Source of the DNA: DATLYH01 sp035575035
Lineage (GTDB): Bacteria; Planctomycetota; Planctomycetia; Gemmatales; Gemmataceae
Assembly (NCBI GenBank): GCA_035575035.1
Contig: DATLYH010000381.1
Span: 1 to 7,859, forward strand
Reading direction: 5' to 3'
Length of the DNA stretch: 7,859 bases
This document shows, in pieces, positions 1-5,527 of this stretch. The notes under the pieces are model-generated. The model did not search any database. It was given only the letters and a program-made list of their open reading frames with translations, and had not been told where the DNA came from. The position numbers and the translations under genes were made by a program. Every line of letters starts with the position of its first letter. The first letter of the stretch is position 1.

Positions 1-2
1 AC

Positions 3-773
3 ATCGTGGTCGAGCAGATTGACCCGCCGCGCTGGCCCCGTTTCGGCGCCGCGCTACCGGTCGAGTACGACATCGACGGCACTCGGCTGCACGGGCCCGA
101 CGGCCTGGGCGGGACCGCGCTGCCTTGTGCCAAGCTGCACCACACCCATCCCAGCGACAAGCTGATCATCGACCTGGTCCACCAGTACCCCAAAGACGTG
201 ACACTGGTCGTGCTGGGGCCGCTGACGGTGGTGGCCCGGGCCATGGACCGCGACCCGGAACTGCCGCACCTGGTCCACCGCATCATCTGCATGGGCGGCG
301 CCTGGCACGAGTCGGGCAACGCCAGCGCCGTTGCCGAGTTCCACTTCTACTGCGATCCGCTGGCGGCCCGGCAGGTGCTCCACTGCGGCGCTCCGCTGAC
401 GCTGATCCCGCTCGACGTCTCGCGCAAGCTGGTGCTATCGCCGACCGATCTGTTGGAACTGCCGCGGCCGGACTCCCCCACGTGCCGCTTCCTGCGCAAG
501 ATCGTCCCGTTCGGCATCGGGGCCACGTCCAATCTGTACGGCATCGAAGGGTTCCACCTCAAGGATGTGGCCGCCATCGCCGCCCTGGCCCTGCCCGGCG
601 CGCTGAGCACCCGACCGACAGTGGTCGATGTCGAGACGCGCGGCGAGCTGACGCGCGGCATGAGCGTCATCGACACCCGCTGGACCACTCGGGCAAAGCC
701 CAATGTCGATCTGGCCATCGGCATTGATGTCGCCGCCGTGCGCAAATACATGGAAGAGATCCTAAGTCGGTGA
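3..773 (+). CDS. Nucleoside hydrolase (IU-nucleoside hydrolase fold), 5'-truncated by window edge
   Basis: This is the C-terminal part of an inosine/uridine-preferring nucleoside hydrolase family protein, which would cleave the N-glycosidic bond of ribonucleosides in the cytoplasm for base salvage. The frame is open to the window start, so the family's N-terminal Asp-rich Ca2+ site (DTDPGxDD) lies outside. Counting from the GTG at base 6, visible family features are HGPDGLGG (29-36), the GPLT segment (71-74) followed by CMGGAW (95-100), the N...AEFxxYxDP block (105-119), PLDVSR (135-140), an Asp in HLKD (184-187), and the C-terminal VDVETRGELTRG stretch. Two positions differ from the best-studied enzymes: the block reads EFH instead of EFN, and the segment that usually reads LHD reads LKD, so the usual histidine is lysine. 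Fold assignment is strong; nucleoside substrate and activity are uncertain. It converges on a membrane glycosyltransferase gene with a 20-base gap. The GTG at base 6 is not claimed as the true start. Confidence 0.9.
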   Translation: MVVEQIDPPRWPRFGAALPVEYDIDGTRLHGPDGLGGTALPCAKLHHTHPSDKLIIDLVHQYPKDVTLVVLGPLTVVARAMDRDPELPHLVHRIICMGGAWHESGNASAVAEFHFYCDPLAARQVLHCGAPLTLIPLDVSRKLVLSPTDLLELPRPDSPTCRFLRKIVPFGIGATSNLYGIEGFHLKDVAAIAALALPGALSTRPTVVDVETRGELTRGMSVIDTRWTTRAKPNVDLAIGIDVAAVRKYMEEILSR

Positions 774-780
774 AAGGCCA

Positions 781-802
781 GCCGTCTTTTCCCTCAGACG
801 GC
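781..802. other. Hairpin between convergent genes, possible weak bidirectional terminator
   Basis: A perfect 7-bp inverted repeat, GCCGTCT at 781-787 and AGACGGC at 796-802, encloses an 8-base loop. It sits 7 bases after the nucleoside hydrolase stop and covers the stop codon (794-796) of the convergent glycosyltransferase gene. The place is right for a shared terminator, but neither strand has a proper run of U after the stem, so Rho-independent termination is only a guess. Confidence 0.35.
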
Positions 803-2023
803 GTGGGCCGGGGCGGCGACAATGGGGCCCGCGGCGGCGTCCGGCCGTCGGACCTCGCGGACGGCGGCGACCGTCAGGCAGAACAGGAATAGCAGCGCCG
901 CGAGGGGCTGCGGGCCGAGGTCGCGGAACCGGTGCCCTTGGGGGAACCAGGTCGCAAGCTGGGCCAGCAGCAGCAGAACCTGAGCGATGACCAGCACCCA
1001 CCGCATCCAGAGCGGCCGCGGCTCCAGCCAGGCATTGAGCAGCGCCCAGGCCAGGGCAGGGGCCAGCAGGATGTAGGTGCAGGACTCGGTTGCCGGGCCG
1101 AACGCCGTCATCCAGCAGCAGCCCAGGCTGAATACCAGTGCCAGTAGCCGGCACGGTGGCCAGCCGGCCCGGCGCGCGGCCAAACATAACCCTGCGACGG
1201 CCGCACCGGCCAGCAGCTGGATTGCCAGGTAGCCCGTCCGGCTGAGCGGTCCCAGCCACACCCGAGTCAACAGGAGCACATCCCGGTACCAGGCCCCGAC
1301 CCCCTCAGAATGGCGGTCGTAGCTGACCAGGTGCTCCGCCCACGCGCCATACTGCGCGAACACGTAGCGCGGGTCTTGCAGGGCGAACGGCAGCAGCAGG
1401 CCCGCCAGCAGCACCACGGCCAGGCGCGGCGCGAAGCGGCGGGGATAGACAGCCACCAACAGCAGGCCGATGGCAACGGGGTACAGCTTGAAGAAGGAAG
1501 CCAGAGCGACACAGGCAGTGGCGGTGCTCCAGCGCTGCCGCGCCGTCGCTGCCATCGCCGCCAGGAGCAGACCCAGCACCAGGGCGTTGGTCTGGGCGTT
1601 GTTCAGACTGCCGACCGACAGGGGCACAACCAGGAGAAACAGCACAGCCCGCTGCTGGCGCGTCAGCCGGGCGGGTAGCGCGGTTTGGGTCCACCAGCCG
1701 AGGGCGCCCAGATAGACGGCGGCATTGAGCAGCCGCCAGAGCAGGCCGCCGAGCCGATCCGGCAGAGCGCTGAAGGGAACCAGCAGGACGGTGGCCAGCG
1801 GACTGTAGCGGTAGTGGTCATATCCCGGGATTGCCTGGTAAAGGTCCTCGCCGGCCAACCAGCGCTGGGCGGCATGGCGGTAGATCGGATAAACCGTGTG
1901 GATGCGGGGCCAAAGCCATCCCCGGCCGCAGACCGCCAGCACGACCACGACCCAGACGATGACGGCGCACTTTTCCCACGCCTTGCATTCCCGCCACCAG
2001 CGGAGCGCGGCTTCCCGGCTCAT
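794..2023 (-). CDS. Multi-pass membrane glycosyltransferase-like protein, GT87/DUF2029 type (downstream copy)
   Basis: The 409-residue product is an integral membrane protein with about nine or ten hydrophobic segments spread over its length. GT87 (PimE-type, GT-C fold) enzymes transfer sugars from polyprenyl-phosphate donors to glycolipids or glycans on the outer face of the membrane. Support here is the order of landmarks: a WEKC segment before the first membrane span (16-19), GEDLY (58-62) and YRYSP (71-75) in the first outer loop followed by LLVPF, LNNAQTN (140-146), FFKLYP (177-182), and GPATESCTYILLAP (309-322). The ATG is supported by a TGAGGA ribosome binding site 7 bases upstream. 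It lies 55 bases after the stop of a paralogous gene on the same strand, so the two are probably one operon. The acidic residue expected in the first outer loop (DxxxY in the paralogue) is replaced: this copy reads HTVYPIYRHAA. It may therefore belong to a different subfamily or use other residues. Substrate unknown. Confidence 0.82.
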   Translation of the reverse strand: MSREAALRWWRECKAWEKCAVIVWVVVVLAVCGRGWLWPRIHTVYPIYRHAAQRWLAGEDLYQAIPGYDHYRYSPLATVLLVPFSALPDRLGGLLWRLLNAAVYLGALGWWTQTALPARLTRQQRAVLFLLVVPLSVGSLNNAQTNALVLGLLLAAMAATARQRWSTATACVALASFFKLYPVAIGLLLVAVYPRRFAPRLAVVLLAGLLLPFALQDPRYVFAQYGAWAEHLVSYDRHSEGVGAWYRDVLLLTRVWLGPLSRTGYLAIQLLAGAAVAGLCLAARRAGWPPCRLLALVFSLGCCWMTAFGPATESCTYILLAPALAWALLNAWLEPRPLWMRWVLVIAQVLLLLAQLATWFPQGHRFRDLGPQPLAALLFLFCLTVAAVREVRRPDAAAGPIVAAPAHAV

Positions 2024-2078
2024 AAGTCGATCCTCATTCCAAAGTAGCAGGCCCGCGCCGCATGCCGGCTGCTTGTTC

Positions 2079-3419
2079 TCAGGCGGCCAGCGCCGGCTGC
2101 GGGCCGAGGAACGCCGGCCGGCGGCGAAGCTTGACCAGCGCCGTCAGCCACAGGAGCAGAGCGGCATAGGTCCCCAGGCCGGCATCGCGCAGCCCCTCGC
2201 AACCGGGCAGGTGTGAGACCGAGTTGGCCACGAAGTTCACCGTCAGCACCAGCGCCAGGCCGATGTCCACCTTCGGGAACGCCCGCCGCTCCCAGTAGGC
2301 CGCCGTCAGCCCCATGACCAGCGGCACTGCCAGACAGAAATAATGCCGGTGGCAGACCGGACTGAGCAGCAGCATGATCAGGATCAGCGCCCCGAACACC
2401 ACCACGTCGCCGACCCCGTTGCGGGCATGCCGGCCGGCCCCCAGGAAGGTCAGCGCGGTCAGTACGGCCCCGATCAGCCAGGCGACCGCCCGGAGCCAGG
2501 GGGACGGATACCAGGGCCGGCTATCGGGGTCAGGGTGCAGGGTATTGTGCAGGGTGCTGATCAACGATTGCGATGCCGTCGCCGGCGCCGCGAGCAGCTC
2601 CCGGGCGCGGGATTGGTCAGGCCCGCCTACCAGGGCCGGCCGCAGCAGGACTTCAGACCAGGTGCGGTAATGGACCAGCGCCCGGGCCGGTCCAAAGACC
2701 GCCGCTGGCACCAGACCCAGACCGATGACCAACCCCAGGGCGAACCCGGTCAGGCAGCGCCGGTCGCGCTTCCAGAGAGGAAAGATCACCAGGAACGCCG
2801 GGATCACCTTCAAGCAGGTGGCCACGGCCAGGCAAAGGCCCGCCTGTCCCGAGCGCCCGCGCAGCAGCGCCGCCGCCGCGGCACAGAGCAACGCCAGCAC
2901 CAGCAAGTTGACCTGGCCGCGCATCAGGGTGTGGCCGATGGGCGTCAAACAGGCCAGCACCGGGATCAGGCGCAGGGCCCACCACCGCCGACAGCCGGCC
3001 GGCAGCCGTCGCACCGCCGGATCGGCCGAGGTCCGCTCCAGGGCCCTGGCCAGCCAGTGGACCGCGCACGCAAGGCAGAGCAGATTGAACCCATACCACA
3101 GCGCGACCGAGACGGGGTAGGGGACTGTGCCGGCGGCGTCGGTCCCCGCGGGAGGATCGGCCAGCGGCACCAGCAGGATGGCCAGCAATGGTGGGTAGTT
3201 GTAGTGCCAGTGGTTGTCGTCCGTGATGGCGTAGAGATCCTCTCCCGCCCGGACTGCCCAGGCGGCTCGCAGGTAACAACCGAGGTCGCCCATGCGCCGG
3301 CTGAGAAAGGCCGACCGCAGCTCGACCAATCCCCCAAAGGCCAGCGTCGCCGCCAGGAGCACCCCCAGGCCGCACTTCTCCCACTTCGTCAACCAGGCAA
3401 CCGGCGGCGTGGCTTGCAA
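2079..3419 (-). CDS. Multi-pass membrane glycosyltransferase, GT87/DUF2029 type (upstream copy, TTG start)
   Basis: With the proposed TTG start the product has 446 residues and about ten hydrophobic segments. The GT87 family (PimE type) are GT-C fold enzymes that use polyprenyl-phosphate sugars. Landmarks are WEKC (13-16) before the first span, MGDLGCYLRAA (43-53) with the acidic residue of the first outer loop (D45), GEDLY (59-63), YNYPP (73-77) followed by LLAILLVPL, MRGQVNLLVL (166-175), CLKVIP (202-207), and SPVCHRHYF (353-361). These landmarks match the downstream gene, which is a diverged tandem duplicate. The frame stays open upstream to an ATG at 3869, but that extension is polar, low in family features and runs antisense through a riboswitch, so it is rejected. 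The first methionine inside the protein (residue 43) would delete the first membrane span. The TTG at 3419-3417 sits 5 bases behind a perfect AAAGGAGG. It is the likely first gene of a two-gene operon; no convincing promoter was recognised. Confidence 0.83.
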   Translation of the reverse strand: MQATPPVAWLTKWEKCGLGVLLAATLAFGGLVELRSAFLSRRMGDLGCYLRAAWAVRAGEDLYAITDDNHWHYNYPPLLAILLVPLADPPAGTDAAGTVPYPVSVALWYGFNLLCLACAVHWLARALERTSADPAVRRLPAGCRRWWALRLIPVLACLTPIGHTLMRGQVNLLVLALLCAAAAALLRGRSGQAGLCLAVATCLKVIPAFLVIFPLWKRDRRCLTGFALGLVIGLGLVPAAVFGPARALVHYRTWSEVLLRPALVGGPDQSRARELLAAPATASQSLISTLHNTLHPDPDSRPWYPSPWLRAVAWLIGAVLTALTFLGAGRHARNGVGDVVVFGALILIMLLLSPVCHRHYFCLAVPLVMGLTAAYWERRAFPKVDIGLALVLTVNFVANSVSHLPGCEGLRDAGLGTYAALLLWLTALVKLRRRPAFLGPQPALAA

Positions 3420-3424
3420 GCCGG

Positions 3425-3432
3425 CCTCCTTT
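3425..3432 (-). promoter_or_regulatory. Strong Shine-Dalgarno site that decides a TTG start
   Basis: Read on the minus strand the sequence is AAAGGAGG, then CCGGC, then TTG. It is a full-length match to the anti-SD sequence with a 5-base spacer, directly before the conserved N-terminal part of the upstream GT87 protein. No ATG or GTG in the same frame lies close by. Confidence 0.72.
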
Positions 3433-3611
3433 GGTACATCCGAATCGCGGCCGCGCCGGATCGGTGAGGGGCGGCCGTGAAAAACTGAAGGGGCTGTACC
3501 TGATCCGGCCGAACAGATCAAGGCCGACCGGCCGGACGGCCCGCCGGCAAGGGGTACGGCGTGGAGGAGTTGCACAAGGCAGGAAAGCAACCTAGAGTTG
3601 GAAGGCGACCA

Positions 3612-3636
3612 GGACCGCCAGCTTTGGTGGCGGTCC
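3612..3636. other. Strong 9-bp hairpin about 50 bases before the riboswitch
   Basis: GGACCGCCA at 3612-3620 and TGGCGGTCC at 3628-3636 are perfect reverse complements around the 7-base loop GCTTTGG. It lies 5' of the aptamer on the + strand and in the presumed leader of the GT87 operon on the - strand. No U tract follows on either side, so a Rho-independent terminator is not supported. Its role is unknown. Confidence 0.4.
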
Positions 3637-3685
3637 CGGGGGGCAGGCCTCGGCGTCCCGCCCGGATCGCAACGCCTTTCATCCT

Positions 3686-3780
3686 CGAAAGGGCAAACCA
3701 CGCGAAAGCGTGGGACGCAAAGCCATGGGCCTTCGGCCAGTGGGCCAGACGTTAGCGTCTGTCGGCCGATGTGTTGCCAG
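3686..3780 (+). promoter_or_regulatory. Cyclic-di-GMP class I (GEMM-I) riboswitch aptamer
   Basis: The conserved core of the GEMM-I riboswitch is present. AGGGCAAACC (3690-3699) leads into a perfect 6-bp stem, CCACGC 3698-3703 with GCGTGG 3708-3713, capped by a GAAA tetraloop (3704-3707). It is followed by GGGACGCAAAGCC (3712-3724). The 3' closing strand GTTGCC (3773-3778) can pair with GGCAA (3692-3696). By alignment to the Vibrio Vc2 aptamer, the ligand-contacting G20 corresponds to G3692 and the stacking A47 to A3719. A guanine at the first position favours c-di-GMP over the cGAMP-type variant, which carries A. The third helix is less regular: AGACG 3747-3751 pairs with CGTCT 3756-3760, and TCGGCC 3733-3738 can pair with GGCCGA 3764-3769. 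It lies on the + strand about 470 bases ahead of the exported repeat protein gene. No U-rich terminator follows closely, so the expression mechanism is not visible. Aptamer identity is from sequence and known consensus; the target gene is inferred. Confidence 0.87.
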
Positions 3781-3859
3781 GCTGCCGAAGGGATGGGCAG
3801 GCGAAGAGCCCGTCCGTCCCCGGGTGTCTGAGATTCCAGCGCCCGCTGTTGATCCGGGG

Positions 3860-3875
3860 ACCGGCCCACGCCGGT
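3860..3875. other. Short perfect hairpin in the leader
   Basis: ACCGGC at 3860-3865 and GCCGGT at 3870-3875 form a 6-bp stem with a CCAC loop. It is one of a series of stems between the aptamer and the next gene. Role unknown; it could be part of an expression platform or simply a product of high GC content. Confidence 0.3.
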
Positions 3876-3880
3876 TACGC

Positions 3881-3931
3881 GGAGGCTTGCCCCGCGCCTT
3901 TTCCCCCAGGCCGGGGCAAGTCTTTGCCTCC
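3881..3931. other. Two-part GC-rich hairpin in the leader
   Basis: GGAGGC (3881-3886) pairs with GCCTCC (3926-3931). Immediately inside, TTGCCCCG (3887-3894) pairs with CGGGGCAA (3912-3919), leaving a bulge GTCTTT (3920-3925) and a 17-base apical loop. That is 14 base pairs with one one-sided bulge. On the + strand it would form a stable stem downstream of the riboswitch. No U run follows the stem, so intrinsic termination is unproven. Confidence 0.4.
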
Positions 3932-4057
3932 ATTCCGACCGCCGCTAATCTTCCGCTGCCGAAGAGTCGATCTACATATCTGATGGCGCCTCCGGATGCG
4001 GCGCCGTTCCCATCCGCGCCGCTTGTCTCGCTCCCTGACACTGGAGCCCGCTGAAGA

Positions 4058-4131
4058 TGTCCGATCGGAGCCGGGAGCGTCAGCGACCGGCCCGTCTGCC
4101 GGTCGCTGACGTTCCCGGCTCCGATCAGACA
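4058..4131. repeat. 74-base near-perfect palindrome, REP-like element candidate
   Basis: The arms 4058-4091 and 4098-4131 are reverse complements at 33 of 34 positions if one G-U pair is allowed. The single mismatch is C4062 against A4127, and the wobble lies in the GGGAGCGTC/GACGTTCCC segment. The loop is CCGTCT (4092-4097). The inner 29-bp stem runs from GATCGGAG (4063-4070) through CCGGGAGCGT and CAGCGACCGG to C4091. This is far longer than a usual terminator stem, and no U tract follows on either strand. The pattern resembles dispersed REP-type palindromes found between genes in GC-rich bacteria. Copy number cannot be judged from one window. It sits between the riboswitch and the gene it would control. 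Confidence 0.7.
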
Positions 4132-4170
4132 CCCTTACCGGGTGCGGGTATGAGAGATGCTGAGCAATCC

Positions 4171-4192
4171 GGATAAACGGCGGAATTTATCC
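4171..4192 (+). other. AT-rich 7-bp hairpin ahead of the repeat-protein gene
   Basis: GGATAAA at 4171-4177 and TTTATCC at 4186-4192 are perfect reverse complements around an 8-base loop, 55 bases before the ATG of the exported repeat protein. It is one of the few AT-containing structures in this GC-rich leader. It could be an operator half-site pair or part of the 5' UTR; function unknown. Confidence 0.3.
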
Positions 4193-4246
4193 CGTCGAGA
4201 TCGCCTGGCGGTCTGTTCCTCTCTGCGATCGCGAAGAGAACCACTC

Positions 4247-5521
4247 ATGCGTCAAGCAATCTTTCTGACGGCGGCGCTCGGGTGCGCCGGCCTGGCCTAT
4301 GCTCAGTTACCCCCCCCTCCGTTTTCGTCTCGAACAGGTCCGCCCACCGGCCTGTCGGTCCCGCAGCAGTCGATGCGGCCCGCCGAGCCGGCAGTCCTTC
4401 CTTCCAGCATCCTTGCCGAGAAAGCGCCGCCGACCGCCACGGTCCGGGAGAACCTGATCACCTTCGACCCCGGGCAGGTCGAGTTGCAGTGGCGAGACAA
4501 CCACTGGCAGCTCGTCGCTGGGGACGTTGTGCTGAAGGACTTCGGCCGGCGTCAGGCGGAGGGGCGGGAAGTGCAGCGTCTGATACGGGAATTGGGTTTG
4601 AATCAACTCGGCACGGTTGGCACGCCGTTGCCGGTGATGGAATACTGGCTGGCCGGCGGCCGAGCGCCGCGCGGCACGGCGCCGGGGCTGCGGCTGTCGC
4701 CGCTCGACCTGTCGGCCCTGCGGGTCGAGCGGTTCCAGAACCAATGGTGCCTGCGCGACGGTCCCCGTGTCCTGTTCAACTTTGGCAGCCACGCCGAGGA
4801 GGCCGAGCAGGCCCTGGCCATTATCCGCCGCTATGGTTTCACGCATATCGGCCAGGTGGGCGGGTCGCCGCCGGCCATGACCCTCTTCGTCAGCAACCCG
4901 GATAGGGCGGCGCCGCCACCGCTGACGGCGCCGGCCTCGTTCGTCCCGCGGACCTCCGGCCCAGCGAGCGGCCCGCGGGAGCGGGCCGATGCACCCTTCA
5001 GCGCCTCGACCGGCCGGCTGACGCCGGCCGCTCACCCCGAGCGGCCGTCCGACCTGGCGGACACGACCGACTACGTGCCGTTCGACTGGCGTCAGGTCCA
5101 GGTGCGGCGCGACGGGCAAGACTGGAAGCTGACGTTCGGCAGCTACACGCTGGCCAACTTCGGCGCCGATGAGCGGGCCGCCCGGCAGGCTCTTGCCGCA
5201 GTGCGGCACTACCGCTTCAACCAACATTGCCTGGTCGGCCGTCCCACACCGGTGTTCAGTTACTTCATGGTGAACGGCCGGGCGCCGCACGGTCTGATGT
5301 TCGGACTGGGCGCTGTCCCCTTCCGGCCCGAGGCGCTGACAGTTCGGCAGGTCGGCGGCAGCTGGGTAATTGGTGACGCGGTCCAGACGTTGATCGATTT
5401 CGGCGACCACGAGGAGGGGGCCCGGCAGACATTGCAGGTGATCCAGCGGCACCGGTTCGATCATCTCTGCCGCGTCGGACCGCCGGGGGCCGCGCTGACA
5501 TTCCTGGTCCGTGCCCGCTGA
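4247..5521 (+). CDS. Exported protein with four W/(D/N)FG/VG repeats, function unknown
   Basis: The 424-residue product starts with a signal peptide (charged MRQ, hydrophobic 5-19, likely cleavage AYA|QL after residue 19). A lipobox reading is possible at ALGC but poorer. A Pro-rich linker (20-66) leads to two pairs of repeats: R1 about 72-140, R2 about 149-219, a Pro/Ala-rich linker 220-276, R3 about 277-347, R4 about 355-423. Each repeat has Trp (87, 167, 293, 373), then (D/N)FG (98-100, 178-180, 304-306, 384-386), a helix-like EEA.QAL.VIR..F segment, and VG (124-125, 204-205, 330-331, 410-411). Spacing within both pairs is exactly 80 residues. Similar tandem units occur in planctomycete proteins as I recall, but I know no established function. 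The ATG at 4247 is chosen because the upstream in-frame ATG at 4157 would bury the signal peptide behind 30 charged residues. The SD is weak (AAGAGAA). It is the first gene after the c-di-GMP aptamer. Confidence 0.85.
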   Translation: MRQAIFLTAALGCAGLAYAQLPPPPFSSRTGPPTGLSVPQQSMRPAEPAVLPSSILAEKAPPTATVRENLITFDPGQVELQWRDNHWQLVAGDVVLKDFGRRQAEGREVQRLIRELGLNQLGTVGTPLPVMEYWLAGGRAPRGTAPGLRLSPLDLSALRVERFQNQWCLRDGPRVLFNFGSHAEEAEQALAIIRRYGFTHIGQVGGSPPAMTLFVSNPDRAAPPPLTAPASFVPRTSGPASGPRERADAPFSASTGRLTPAAHPERPSDLADTTDYVPFDWRQVQVRRDGQDWKLTFGSYTLANFGADERAARQALAAVRHYRFNQHCLVGRPTPVFSYFMVNGRAPHGLMFGLGAVPFRPEALTVRQVGGSWVIGDAVQTLIDFGDHEEGARQTLQVIQRHRFDHLCRVGPPGAALTFLVRAR

Positions 5522-5527
5522 GGCGCA

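Larger units (their letters stand above)
3433..4246. other. 814-base divergent intergenic region, structured RNA and palindromes, no credible gene
   Basis: This stretch separates the divergent GT87 operon (-) and the exported repeat protein gene (+). It contains a GEMM-I riboswitch aptamer on the + strand, a long near-perfect palindrome, and at least four other GC-rich hairpins, listed separately. Bases 3433-3610 are GC-rich, with short self-complementary GGCC/CCGG tracts but nothing recognised. Short open frames exist, such as 3710-4054 on the + strand and 4041-3679 on the - strand. They run through the aptamer and the palindromes, have compositions unlike folded proteins, and have no ribosome binding site that I can defend. 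No clear -35/-10 pair was found on either strand, which is not unusual for this phylum. Confidence 0.7.

Noticed and set aside
2343..3467. 374-codon open frame on the + strand
   Set aside because: It is antisense to the GT87 gene; the product is Gln/Arg/Gly-rich with no domain, as expected from the high GC content of the opposite strand.
3420..3869. 150-residue N-terminal extension of the upstream GT87 protein from an ATG at 3869
   Set aside because: The extension has no family features, runs antisense through the conserved riboswitch aptamer, and is made unnecessary by a perfect ribosome binding site before TTG at 3419.
3710..4054. 114-codon open frame on the + strand beginning inside the riboswitch
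   Set aside because: It starts within the aptamer, lacks a ribosome binding site, and its translation is Pro/Arg/Gly-rich without recognisable structure.
4058..4131. Rho-independent terminator reading of the long palindrome
   Set aside because: Neither strand has a U run after the stem, and the stem is several times longer than usual terminators; a REP-like repeat fits better.
4157..4246. Earlier ATG for the exported repeat protein
   Set aside because: It would place 30 mostly charged residues before a clean signal peptide; the ATG at 4247 gives a normal exported protein.
4307..5464. 385-codon open frame on the - strand
   Set aside because: It lies opposite the exported repeat protein, whose signal peptide and internal repeats prove the + frame is the real one.
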